Assembly (NCBI GenBank): GCA_963678395.1
Contig: OY782827.1
Span: 186,001-250,000 of the forward strand
Source: JAAYAE01 sp963678395
GTDB taxonomy: Bacteria > Bacillota > Negativicutes > Acidaminococcales > Acidaminococcaceae
Direction: 5' to 3'
Length of the DNA: 64,000 nucleotides
Shown piece by piece: positions 37,288 through 47,863 of the stretch. Below the pieces are notes generated by a model that saw only the letters and a list, made by a program, of their open reading frames with translations, made no database searches and was not told the origin of the DNA. How positions within the stretch are numbered: the first letter of the stretch is position 1; each line of letters begins with the position of its first letter. A program made the translations under genes and the position numbers.

Positions 37288-38295
37288 ATGGAACAAGATG
37301 AGAGAGTTATTACAGGACAGGAAACTGATGCTGATGTTTGGCAATATAGCCTACGTCCTCGGCTTTTGGCTGAATATCTTGGGCAAGAGCAAGTAAAAAG
37401 GAATATGTCAGTATTCATCAAGGCCGCCACTGAACGCAAGGAAGCTTTAGATCATGTGCTTTTATTTGGACCTCCTGGGCTTGGTAAAACAACTTTAGCT
37501 AATATTATTGCTAATGAGCTTAACGTTAACATTCGTGTAACTTCAGGACCGGCGATTGAGCGCCAAGGTGACTTAGCGGCAATTCTAACCAACTTGGATG
37601 ATAATGATGTTTTATTTATTGATGAAATCCATCGGTTATCTAAAACAGTAGAGGAAATTCTCTATTCTTCTATGGAAGATTATGCTTTAGATATTATTAT
37701 TGGCAAGGGCCCAAGTGCGCGTAGCGTACGCTTGGATTTGCCCAAGTTTACCTTAATTGGAGCAACTACAAGGGCAGGCTCTATTGCAGCTCCTTTACGT
37801 GATCGTTTTGGCGTTCTATGTCGGTTAGAATTTTATAAACCGGAAGAGCTTCAAACTATTGTTATACGTGCTGCCAATATTTTGAAGGTAGATATCGATG
37901 CCGAAGGCGCTTATGAAATAGCCTGTAGAGCTAGGGGAACACCTCGTGTAGCTAACCGTCTTTTGAAAAGAGTTCGTGATTTTGCTCAAGTTATGGGTGA
38001 TGCCAAAATCAACGGAAAGGTAGCTAAATCTGCACTTGGTAAACTAGAAGTTGATGATAAAGGCTTAGACTGCAATGATCGTCGCATCCTAACCGCTATT
38101 GTCAAAACTTTTGCCGGAGGACCGGTAGGTGTAGAAACCATAGCTGCTGCTATTAATGAGGAAACCGATACATTGGAAGACGTTTATGAACCATATTTAA
38201 TGCAACTGGGACTTTTACAAAGAACTCCCCGTGGGCGTATGGCTACGGCGGAAACTTATAAATATTTAGGAATTACCATGCCGTCTAAGGAGTGA
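37288..38295 (+). CDS. ruvB: Holliday junction branch migration ATPase RuvB
   Basis: AAA+ motor for branch migration. It shows '[18 protein letters not shown]', Walker A '[11 protein letters not shown]', Walker B '[10 protein letters not shown]', sensor 1 '[20 protein letters not shown]' and the winged-helix C-terminus '[17 protein letters not shown]'. Length (335 aa) is normal. The stop lies just before the queH start, indicating one operon through the queuosine genes. Confidence 0.98.
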   Translation: MEQDERVITGQETDADVWQYSLRPRLLAEYLGQEQVKRNMSVFIKAATERKEALDHVLLFGPPGLGKTTLANIIANELNVNIRVTSGPAIERQGDLAAILTNLDDNDVLFIDEIHRLSKTVEEILYSSMEDYALDIIIGKGPSARSVRLDLPKFTLIGATTRAGSIAAPLRDRFGVLCRLEFYKPEELQTIVIRAANILKVDIDAEGAYEIACRARGTPRVANRLLKRVRDFAQVMGDAKINGKVAKSALGKLEVDDKGLDCNDRRILTAIVKTFAGGPVGVETIAAAINEETDTLEDVYEPYLMQLGLLQRTPRGRMATAETYKYLGITMPSKE

Positions 38296-38300
38296 GTGCA

Positions 38301-38852
38301 GTGAATATTTTGTTACATGCCTGTTGTGGGCCTTGTTCTATTTATCCTGCCAAAAAGTTGCAGGAAGACGGACATAATTTTACTGTCTATTTTTTTAACC
38401 CCAATATTCATCCTTATAAAGAGCTAAAGCACCGTTTAAATACTTTGCGTGAATATTGTCAGTTAAAAAAATATAAACTGGTCGCTGATAAAAGTTATCC
38501 TTTGGAAAAATGTTTAAAGGGAATGCTAAATGAACCGACAGTACGTTGCGCATATTGTTATAGAGTACGGTTAGAAGCAGCGGCACTATATGCCAAAGAA
38601 AATGGGTTTGATGCTTTTTCCACTACACTTTTAGTAAGTACCTACCAAAAACATGATTTAATAAAGGTTATAGCCCAACAAACAGCGCAAAAATATGATA
38701 TACCTTTTTACTATGAGGACTATCGTGTAGGATATCAAGAAGGTGTGGACATAAGCTTGGAATTGGAAATGTATAGGCAGCCCTATTGTGGTTGTATTTT
38801 CAGCGAACGAGACCGTTACGAAAAGAAACCAAAACAGAAATTAAAGGAGTAG
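38301..38852 (+). CDS. queH: Epoxyqueuosine reductase QueH (DUF208)
   Basis: Non-cobalamin epoxyqueuosine reductase, the final step of queuosine synthesis on tRNA. Signature cysteines: 'LLHACCGPCSIYP' at the N-terminus, 'CAYCYRVRLEAAA' and 'YCGCIFSERDRY', the expected iron-sulfur and metal ligands. Length is about 183 aa. GTG 38301 is chosen because AAGGAG (38287-38292) is 8 bases upstream; GTG 38292 is also in frame. It belongs functionally with queA and tgt downstream. Confidence 0.93.
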   Translation: MNILLHACCGPCSIYPAKKLQEDGHNFTVYFFNPNIHPYKELKHRLNTLREYCQLKKYKLVADKSYPLEKCLKGMLNEPTVRCAYCYRVRLEAAALYAKENGFDAFSTTLLVSTYQKHDLIKVIAQQTAQKYDIPFYYEDYRVGYQEGVDISLELEMYRQPYCGCIFSERDRYEKKPKQKLKE

Positions 38853-38854
38853 TT

Positions 38855-40168
38855 ATGGTTAGATATTTCTTACTTACTTTGTTATTAATTGCGTTGCAGG
38901 TAACTCCTGCGCTAGCCTCAGGCATGGGTCCTGCTCTTAGAGTTGGTTTAGTTGTTAATCAGTTTTCAGCTGAGCTGAGCTCCGACGGCGGTATTAAAGT
39001 ACTGGCGGCAAATGGCAGGACATTTATTCTTAGCCCAGGCAGTCATTTTGTGAGTGTAAAAAAGGGCCTATTACAAGTAGATAATAGCGTTGTAGGTGGT
39101 TCTGCTGTGTCTTTTTTGTCGGTAAATCCTAAATTCCCTGTGGACGTGAACAGAAAACATTATCGAGGAGCAATAAGGGCTACCTTGAACGGTAATAAGA
39201 AAACCTTGAATATAATAAATTCACTACCCTTAGAAGAATATCTTTATGGCGTTGTGGCTAAAGAAATAATACCTTTATGGCCCGATGAGGCAATAAAGGC
39301 ACAAGCAGTGGCTTCCCGTTCTTTTGCTTTGAATAAAATCAATAGTTCCCATTATTTGGGCTATGATGTTAGGGCTAACGAAATGGGGCAAATTTACGGT
39401 GGAATATTAGCAGAACATACAAATACTAACAAGATGATAGAGGCAACTCGGGAAGTAGTAGCTGTTTATAACGGGCGTCCCATAGAGGCTTTTTTTCATA
39501 GTTGCAGTGGCGGTTATACTGAAAGTTCAGAAAATGTATGGGGAAGCTCTATACCTTATTTAAAAGCCGTAAAAGATTATGATCAAGATGCGCCCCAGTT
39601 TAGCTGGGAAAAAATTTATACACGTGACCAATTGCAAAAGCAATTAGCTCAAGCAGGTTTTAACGTAGGAACATTAACCAGTATTAGACTTTCCTATCGC
39701 AAAGCTGCTCCCATGCAGGCAAGAGATCGTGGTATTTCAGGACGGGTAAAAAATATTACTTTTAGCGGCAGCAAAGGTAATGTAACAATAGAAGGAACTA
39801 AATTGCGTTCCATATTAAATTTAAATAGCACACTTTTTGATATTTATGTTGGCCTTAATAGACCAGACTATATTGAAGTTCCTATTTTAAATCAATTTGG
39901 CATTGAAATTGGCAAGAAAAGAATACCAATTAAAACGAATAATAAAGGCAGAGATGATTACACAGGTAGTATGGGAGAGGTAAGGCTTTTGACCAGTGTG
40001 GTCGGTGAAAGAATTTTTATTGTAGGTAATGGCTGGGGGCATGGGTTGGGAATGAGTCAATGGGGCGCTAGAGGAATGGCCTTGGCTGCACCCAAAAAGT
40101 CAAAAGATTATTACCAACAAATTTTGCAGCATTATTATACAGGGATCCAAATAAAAAAAATATATTAA
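38855..40168 (+). CDS. spoIID: SpoIID/LytB-domain protein
   Basis: Exported protein with a SpoIID (lytic transglycosylase-type) domain. Signal peptide: 'MVRYFLLTLLLIALQVTPALA'-like, about 21 residues. The domain core shows 'LPLEEYLYGVVAKEIIPLW' with the catalytic-type Glu, 'EAIKAQAVASRSFAL', 'FFHSCSGGYTESSENVWG' and 'IVGNGWGHGLGMSQWGARGMA'. Length is 437 aa from ATG 38855 behind AAAGGAG. In spore formers it trims denuded peptidoglycan during engulfment. Non-sporulating Negativicutes often keep homologues, so the gene alone does not show sporulation. It lies inside the ruv-que operon. Confidence 0.9.
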   Translation: MVRYFLLTLLLIALQVTPALASGMGPALRVGLVVNQFSAELSSDGGIKVLAANGRTFILSPGSHFVSVKKGLLQVDNSVVGGSAVSFLSVNPKFPVDVNRKHYRGAIRATLNGNKKTLNIINSLPLEEYLYGVVAKEIIPLWPDEAIKAQAVASRSFALNKINSSHYLGYDVRANEMGQIYGGILAEHTNTNKMIEATREVVAVYNGRPIEAFFHSCSGGYTESSENVWGSSIPYLKAVKDYDQDAPQFSWEKIYTRDQLQKQLAQAGFNVGTLTSIRLSYRKAAPMQARDRGISGRVKNITFSGSKGNVTIEGTKLRSILNLNSTLFDIYVGLNRPDYIEVPILNQFGIEIGKKRIPIKTNNKGRDDYTGSMGEVRLLTSVVGERIFIVGNGWGHGLGMSQWGARGMALAAPKKSKDYYQQILQHYYTGIQIKKIY

Positions 40169-40177
40169 GGTGAGAAA

Positions 40178-41194
40178 ATGCAGGTAAAAGATTTCGACTA
40201 TGAATTACCCAAAGAGTTAATTGCGCAGCACCCACTGGAGCCACGAGACCATTCTCGTCTTTTAGTGGTAGACAAAGAAAATGGAGAACTAGAGCACAAG
40301 CATTTCTATAATTTAGTGGAATATTTAAAACCTGGAGATCTTTTGGTTTTTAATGATACTAGAGTTATTCCGGCTAGATTGCATGGTTATAAGGATACAG
40401 GAGCTCGCGTAGAAGTGTTTTTACTAACACGTCTTAATACTAATGATTGGGAAGTATTAGTTAAGCCTGGCCGGAAATTGCGCCCAGGGGCTAAAATAAA
40501 ATTTAGTGAAGACCTTAGCTGTGAAATAAAAGAAGTAACAGATTTTGGCGGACGTGTGGCCCATTTTATTTTTAATGGTATTTTTGAAGAAATTTTAGAC
40601 AGGCTGGGAGAGACGCCTCTGCCGCCTTATATTACAGAACCATTAGAGGACAAAGAACGTTATCAGACTGTTTATTCTAAGGAGAGGGGCAGTGCGGCTG
40701 CACCAACGGCAGGTTTACACTTTACTCCGGAATTAATGCAGAAAATAAAAGACATGGGAATCGAAGAAGTTTTTGTGACTTTGCATGTAGGCCTGGGAAC
40801 TTTCAGGCCGGTTAGCGAGACTACGATTGAGGATCATGTTATGCATTGTGAATTCTACACGGTAAGTAAACAGGCGGCAGAGGCTATAAATGCTGCGAAA
40901 GCAACAGGACGTAGAATAGTCGCTATAGGAACTACCTCTGTACGTACATTGGAGGCTGCCGGCGCCTCAGGAACGATGCAAGTTGGTGGCAACTGGACTA
41001 AAATATTTATTTATCCTGGCTATAAATTTCGCTTTGTCGATGCTCTAGTGACAAATTTTCATTTGCCACAAAGCACTTTGTTAATGTTAGTGTCGGCATT
41101 GTCATCGCGCAATATAATGTTAGCAGCCTATGCTGTGGCAGTACAAGAACGTTATCGATTTTTCAGTTTTGGCGATGCAATGTTTATTAAATAA
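40178..41194 (+). CDS. queA: S-adenosylmethionine:tRNA ribosyltransferase-isomerase
   Basis: Adds the ribosyl moiety of SAM to preQ1 at tRNA position 34, giving epoxyqueuosine. Family marks: '[20 protein letters not shown]', '[16 protein letters not shown]', '[18 protein letters not shown]', '[13 protein letters not shown]' and '[12 protein letters not shown]'-like text. Length (338 aa) is normal. It acts between Tgt (42526) and QueH (38301), both in this cluster, so three consecutive steps of queuosine insertion are encoded together. Confidence 0.97.
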   Translation: MQVKDFDYELPKELIAQHPLEPRDHSRLLVVDKENGELEHKHFYNLVEYLKPGDLLVFNDTRVIPARLHGYKDTGARVEVFLLTRLNTNDWEVLVKPGRKLRPGAKIKFSEDLSCEIKEVTDFGGRVAHFIFNGIFEEILDRLGETPLPPYITEPLEDKERYQTVYSKERGSAAAPTAGLHFTPELMQKIKDMGIEEVFVTLHVGLGTFRPVSETTIEDHVMHCEFYTVSKQAAEAINAAKATGRRIVAIGTTSVRTLEAAGASGTMQVGGNWTKIFIYPGYKFRFVDALVTNFHLPQSTLLMLVSALSSRNIMLAAYAVAVQERYRFFSFGDAMFIK

Positions 41195-41216
41195 CAAAAT
41201 GAAAGTGTGAAAAGCT

Positions 41217-43638
<2,422 letters not shown>

Positions 43639-43671
43639 GATAAATAACAGCTTTTAAGAGGAGGAAATTTT

Positions 43672-43963
43672 ATGCAGGGAACAGAAACTATGAATATTGT
43701 TAACACCATTTGGCCGTTTTTACTTATGGGTTTAATTTTTTATTTTATGTTGTACAGACCACAGAAAAAAGAACAGAAAAAAAAGAGCTGAGATGCTTAA
43801 TGCTTTAAAGCGTGGAAATAAAGTAGTTACTCTTGGTGGCATTTGTGGCGAAATAACAAAAGTTAACGAAAATAATGTTATGCTAAAAATTGCAGAGGGC
43901 ATTGAAGTAAAGGTTATTAAAGGCGCTGTAAGCCATGTCCAGGAAGAAATAGAAAATAAATAA
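43672..43963 (+). pseudogene. yajC: YajC (Sec translocon auxiliary subunit), frameshifted at an A8 run
   Basis: Small inner-membrane partner of SecDF. It starts at ATG 43672 behind GAGGAGG. The membrane segment 'IWPFLLMGLIFYFMLYRPQKK' (in part) is typical. After 'KKEQKKK' the frame ends at TGA 43789-43791. The next frame carries on with RAEMLNALKRGNKVVTLGG and 'VMLKIAEGIEVKVI' to TAA 43961-43963, exactly the conserved YajC body. Removing one A from the run of eight (43777-43784) restores a 96-aa YajC. It could be a real frameshift, a sequencing indel, or a gene read by polymerase slippage on A8. The neighbouring secD, secF and tgt are intact. Confidence 0.85.
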
Positions 43964-43964
43964 A

Positions 43965-44540
43965 ATGGATAAGAGTAGTGCAAGGCATGAGTTACGGTTT
44001 AAACGCGAAGCAATTCTTCAAGAGCAAGTAGAAAAAAATAGCAGATTAATTGTCCAGCATATTTTAGACAGTGAGCTTTATAAAAAGGCTAATATTATTA
44101 TGGGTTATTTGTCTTTTGGCAAAGAAGCTTCTATAGATTTAGTCTTGCAACAAGCACTTGTCGATGGTAAAATAGTCTGCGTACCGCAAGTAGTCTACGG
44201 TTCAAATTTTATGCAGGCAGTTAGAATTACAGGAATGAAAGAATTTTGTTTGGATAAGTTTGATATACGTACGCCTATGGAACCATATGAAGTTATTAGG
44301 CCACAGACATTGAATCTCATTTTGATTCCTGGTGTAGGGTTCACCAAGCGTGGTGAGCGTATGGGTATGGGAAAAGGCTATTATGATCAATTTCTTCCAC
44401 AAGCAACACAGGCTGCGCTTGTGGGAGTGGCTCATTCCTTGCAAGTTGCAGCTGCAATACCCACAGATGAATACGATATTACTATGCAGTACTTAGTAAC
44501 GGAAAGGTTACTAATGGCATGTGATAAAATACTAGAGTAG
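43965..44540 (+). CDS. fau: 5-formyltetrahydrofolate cyclo-ligase
   Basis: ATP-dependent enzyme converting 5-formyl-THF to 5,10-methenyl-THF. Seen: N-terminal 'SARHELRFKREAIL', 'IMGYLSFGKEASIDLVLQQA', 'ILIPGVGFTKRGERMGMGKG' and 'YYDQFLPQ', the substrate/ATP loop of the family. Length (191 aa) is normal. It starts one base after the yajC stop, within the tgt-secDF operon. Confidence 0.92.
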   Translation: MDKSSARHELRFKREAILQEQVEKNSRLIVQHILDSELYKKANIIMGYLSFGKEASIDLVLQQALVDGKIVCVPQVVYGSNFMQAVRITGMKEFCLDKFDIRTPMEPYEVIRPQTLNLILIPGVGFTKRGERMGMGKGYYDQFLPQATQAALVGVAHSLQVAAAIPTDEYDITMQYLVTERLLMACDKILE

Positions 44541-44560
44541 TTGTTAGGAGGAGAACGAAT

Positions 44561-45793
44561 TTGAGATGGGATAATATGACCAAATTTTTAATTTTGGTTG
44601 TGGCAATTGTGGTTTCGTTTGTTTTTTTTATAAAACCTCTCGCCTCAACAGTTAAACAAGGTCTTGATTTGCAAGGCGGTACACATGTTGTTTTGCAAGC
44701 GGTGAATACACCAAATTCTAAAGTTGATGATGATGCTTTAAATAGGTCTGTAAAAATCATTGAACGTCGGGTTAATGAATTGGGATTGACAGAGCCGGTT
44801 ATTCAACGTCAAGGTAAAGATCGTATTATCGTAGAATTACCTGGTGTAAAAGATCCGGAAAAAGCAATTGCTATGCTAGGTCGTACTGCTCTTTTGGAAT
44901 TTAAAGATACGACAGGGAAGACAGTAATGACCGGTAAAGATTTAAAAGATTCTAAAGCAAGTGTTGGTCAAAATGGTAAGCCTGTTGTTGGCCTCGATTT
45001 TAGTACTGAGGGTGGTAAGAAGTTTGCCATTTTAACTTCTCAAAATATTGGAAAACAAATTTCTATTTCTTTGGATGGACAGGTTCTTACTTCTCCTGTT
45101 GTTAATGAGGCTATCACTGGCGGCAAAGCGCAAATTTCAGGTTCTCGAAATATGGAAGAAGCAGAACATTTAGCAATTTTATTGCGTAGTGGTTCCCTAC
45201 CGGTGAAATTGGAAATGTTAGAAAATAGAACTGTAGGACCTACTTTGGGACAAGATTCCAAAGATAAAAGCGTAAAAGCTTTTGCAATTGGTTTAGGCGG
45301 AATTTTTCTTTTCATGCTTGTTTTCTATCGGGCTTCAGGACTAGTTGCTGATATTGTACTTTTGTTCTACACATTATTGCTGTTAGCTGTTATGCGTGGC
45401 CTTAACGCTACCTTGACGCTGCCCGGTATAGCCGGAATAATACTTTCTATAGGTATGGCGGTTGATGCCAATGTTTTGATTTTTGAAAGATTTAAAGAAG
45501 AGGTAATAAAGGGCAAGACTTTGCGTTCAGCGATGGAAGCAGGATTTTCCCGAGCTTTTATAACAATTTTAGATTCGAACGTTACAACATTAATGGCGGC
45601 TGCTGTTTTATTTTATTTAGGAACAGGGCCTATCAAAGGTTTTGCTATTACACTGGCTCTTGGTGTTTTAATTAGTATGTTTACAGCTGTTGCGGTTACT
45701 CGTTATATGCTACGCTTTTTAATTGCCAGCAATATCACTCCCAATCCTGCTTTTTATGGCGCATCTGCTCCTAAAAAGGAGGTGGCAAAATAA
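44561..45793 (+). CDS. secD: Protein translocase subunit SecD
   Basis: Proton-motive-force-driven helper of SecYEG. First membrane segment near 10-30, then 'KQGLDLQGGTHVVLQAV', the large periplasmic P1 domain, and five further membrane segments containing 'GIAGIILSIGMAVDANVLIF' and 'ALGVLISMFTAVAVTRYML'. Length (410 aa) fits Firmicutes SecD. The start is TTG 44561, 8 bases behind GGAGG; an ATG six codons in lacks a site. It overlaps secF by one base. Confidence 0.95.
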   Translation: MRWDNMTKFLILVVAIVVSFVFFIKPLASTVKQGLDLQGGTHVVLQAVNTPNSKVDDDALNRSVKIIERRVNELGLTEPVIQRQGKDRIIVELPGVKDPEKAIAMLGRTALLEFKDTTGKTVMTGKDLKDSKASVGQNGKPVVGLDFSTEGGKKFAILTSQNIGKQISISLDGQVLTSPVVNEAITGGKAQISGSRNMEEAEHLAILLRSGSLPVKLEMLENRTVGPTLGQDSKDKSVKAFAIGLGGIFLFMLVFYRASGLVADIVLLFYTLLLLAVMRGLNATLTLPGIAGIILSIGMAVDANVLIFERFKEEVIKGKTLRSAMEAGFSRAFITILDSNVTTLMAAAVLFYLGTGPIKGFAITLALGVLISMFTAVAVTRYMLRFLIASNITPNPAFYGASAPKKEVAK

Positions 45794-46701
45794 TGTTTTC
45801 TATTGTTAAGAATTATAAAATTTTCTTTTCGATTACGCTTATTTTTCTGCTTGTAGGTATTGGCTCTATGTTTATGCGTGGGTTTAATTTGGGCATTGAC
45901 TTTACAGGTGGTAGTATTATTGATTTAAAGTTTGACAATCCTGTTAATGTTGCTCAGGTTCGTTCTGTTTTAAAGGAACATGATTTGGGGAATAGCGTTA
46001 TACAGTTAGGAACTTCCAAGGCCAATACTACCGAGAGCGATTCTGTTTTGATTAGGACAGGTATTATTAGTGATACTGATCAACACGAGGTCATGCAGGA
46101 TCTAACTTCTAAACTAGGTGCATATAAAGTGCTTAGAGTAGAACAAGTAGGTGCTACCGTAGGTAGTGAATTGGTGCAACAAGCAGCTATGGCTGTTGTC
46201 TTGTCTTGGATTTTGATGATTATATATATTACCTTCCGTTTTGAATTCAAATTTGCAATGGCGGCTATTATTGCATTGATGATTGATGTTACCGTTGTGC
46301 TTAGCTACTTTTCGCTCTTTCAATTGGAATTGGATTCTTCTTTTGTGGCGGCGTTGCTTACAGTGGTAGGTTATTCTGTTAATGGTACAATTGTAATATT
46401 TGATAGAATTCGTGAGAATCTAAAAAGCCATCGCCGTAGCGAAGACTTGGGGAAAATGGTGGATAGAAGTATTTGGCAGTGTATGACTCGTTCCTTATAT
46501 ACAATGCTGTCAACCTTATTTGCTATTGTTTCTATCTTCGTATTTGGCGGAGATACTATTCATAACTTTGCTTTCGCAATGTTAGTTGGGTTCTCGAGTG
46601 GTTTCTATACTTCCACATTTTTAGCAGGACCAATGTGGGAAAAACTGAAGTTGAATAGCGAAAAGGGGAGTTCTATTTCTCCGAAAACAAAGGCGATTTA
46701 A
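45793..46701 (+). CDS. secF: Protein translocase subunit SecF
   Basis: Partner of SecD in the inner membrane. Seen: 'FNLGIDFTGGSIIDLKF' at the first periplasmic loop, 'VEQVGATVGSELVQQAAMAV', 'TVVGYSVNGTIVIFDRIREN' and 'MLVGFSSGFYTSTFLAGPMW', with six membrane segments. Length (302 aa) is normal. It is the last gene of the queA-tgt-yajC-fau-secD-secF run and is followed by a terminator. Confidence 0.97.
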   Translation: MFSIVKNYKIFFSITLIFLLVGIGSMFMRGFNLGIDFTGGSIIDLKFDNPVNVAQVRSVLKEHDLGNSVIQLGTSKANTTESDSVLIRTGIISDTDQHEVMQDLTSKLGAYKVLRVEQVGATVGSELVQQAAMAVVLSWILMIIYITFRFEFKFAMAAIIALMIDVTVVLSYFSLFQLELDSSFVAALLTVVGYSVNGTIVIFDRIRENLKSHRRSEDLGKMVDRSIWQCMTRSLYTMLSTLFAIVSIFVFGGDTIHNFAFAMLVGFSSGFYTSTFLAGPMWEKLKLNSEKGSSISPKTKAI

Positions 46702-46746
46702 AGTTACATAAGATTTAAACTGGATTTGTGCATGTTTTAAAATTTT

Positions 46747-46787
46747 AAAAGGCAGTGCAGAATATTAAATTCTGCACTGCCTTTTTT
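46747..46787. terminator. Bidirectional terminator between secF and lysR
   Basis: AAAAGGCAGTGCAGAAT (46747-46763) pairs perfectly with 46769-46785 around a 5-base loop, with T6 after it and A4 before it. Confidence 0.9.
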
Positions 46788-46791
46788 GCGT

Positions 46792-47670
46792 TTAAATTGA
46801 AGAACAATAATCCAAAAATCTCTGAGCTACAGGTGACAAGGGCCTTCCTTTTACAGTAACAAAAGTTTCGCTGACTTTTAGGCGTGAATCATTAATTAGT
46901 TTATAGCAAACATCCGCCTCAAAAATTTCAGAAAAACTTACAGGAACAATAGCTACTCCTAGGCCCACTTTTGCCCATGTAATACAGGCTAATTTTGTAG
47001 TATTAATGCTCAGTATATTAGGGGTACAGTGATCCTTAGAGCAAGTTTCTTTAAAAAGAGAAGAGCATCCGCGGGATAGGCAAAGGGGAATACCATGCAA
47101 TTCGTGTAAAGTAACTGTGTCACATAAAGGACTAAGCCAGGGATTGTTCAGTGCGAAAACAGCAGCTAAGTTTTCGTTGAGCTTAAATAAAACACTAAAG
47201 TAATCGGGCTTGTTTAAAGGTGCATTAGCGATACCTATTTCTGTGAAGCCACTTAAAAGTTGTTCAGTTTGTTCAGCAATAGGAACCTCATAAAGTTCGT
47301 AACTTACTTGGGGATTTTTCTGACTAAATCCAGCTAAATAGTCTTGAATAAAGGAAATAGAAGTAGAGGGAGAAAGGCTAATGCGTAAAATACCTGTACC
47401 ACCGTCTGCGCAATCAGCAACTTCGCTGTAAGCCAATTCTTCCAAGTCGCAAATGTAACGAGCTTTTTCATAGAGAACACGACCGGCATCAGTTAGTTCT
47501 ATTTTGCGAATACCGCGATTTGCGATGATCAAGGTAGTACCAAAGCTGCGGTCCATATTTTTGAGCATACTACTCAGAGCAGATTGTGCAATGTGCATTT
47601 TGTTTGCAGCACCTGTTAGACTCCCGGTTTCTACGATAGCAATATAGTTACGATAATGTTCAATATTCAT
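46792..47670 (-). CDS. LysR-family transcriptional regulator
   Basis: DNA-binding regulator of 292 aa. The N-terminal winged helix-turn-helix ('YIAIVETGSLTGAANKMHIA' followed by 'QSALSSMLKNMD') is typical LysR. The C-terminal periplasmic-binding-like effector domain begins near 'GTGILRISLSPS'. The start is the ATG at 47670, preceded by AGGAGG on the minus strand. It is divergent from the CoA-transferase/mutase operon, so by the usual LysR arrangement it probably controls that operon and itself; the effector is unknown, perhaps an organic acid or CoA intermediate. Confidence 0.88.
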   Translation of the reverse strand: MNIEHYRNYIAIVETGSLTGAANKMHIAQSALSSMLKNMDRSFGTTLIIANRGIRKIELTDAGRVLYEKARYICDLEELAYSEVADCADGGTGILRISLSPSTSISFIQDYLAGFSQKNPQVSYELYEVPIAEQTEQLLSGFTEIGIANAPLNKPDYFSVLFKLNENLAAVFALNNPWLSPLCDTVTLHELHGIPLCLSRGCSSLFKETCSKDHCTPNILSINTTKLACITWAKVGLGVAIVPVSFSEIFEADVCYKLINDSRLKVSETFVTVKGRPLSPVAQRFLDYCSSI

Positions 47671-47863
47671 TATTCCTCCTAATATCTGCCTATAATATAT
47701 CATTTCAATATATTATACATCAATTTTATCTATTTTACATATGTTTAAAGGCAAATTACAATGAAAATATAATTTAGTATATTTGTGACAACCTCTAGTC
47801 TTATGATGGAGGAGGTAAAGAGGAGTGCAGGACTAGGGATAAATAAGAAAGGAGAATGTTAGG
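47671..47863. promoter_or_regulatory. Divergent lysR / CoA-transferase control region
   Basis: This AT-rich gap holds TATAAT-like elements on both strands (for example 47768-47773 on +) and ends with AAAGGAG before the CoA-transferase ATG. LysR binding sites (T-N11-A with dyad symmetry) are expected here, but I cannot single one out with confidence. Confidence 0.4.

Noticed and set aside
43777..43791. dnaX-type -1 programmed ribosomal frameshift in yajC (A-AAA-AAG)
   Set aside because: A -1 shift leads to the wrong frame; the YajC body needs +1 (loss of one A).
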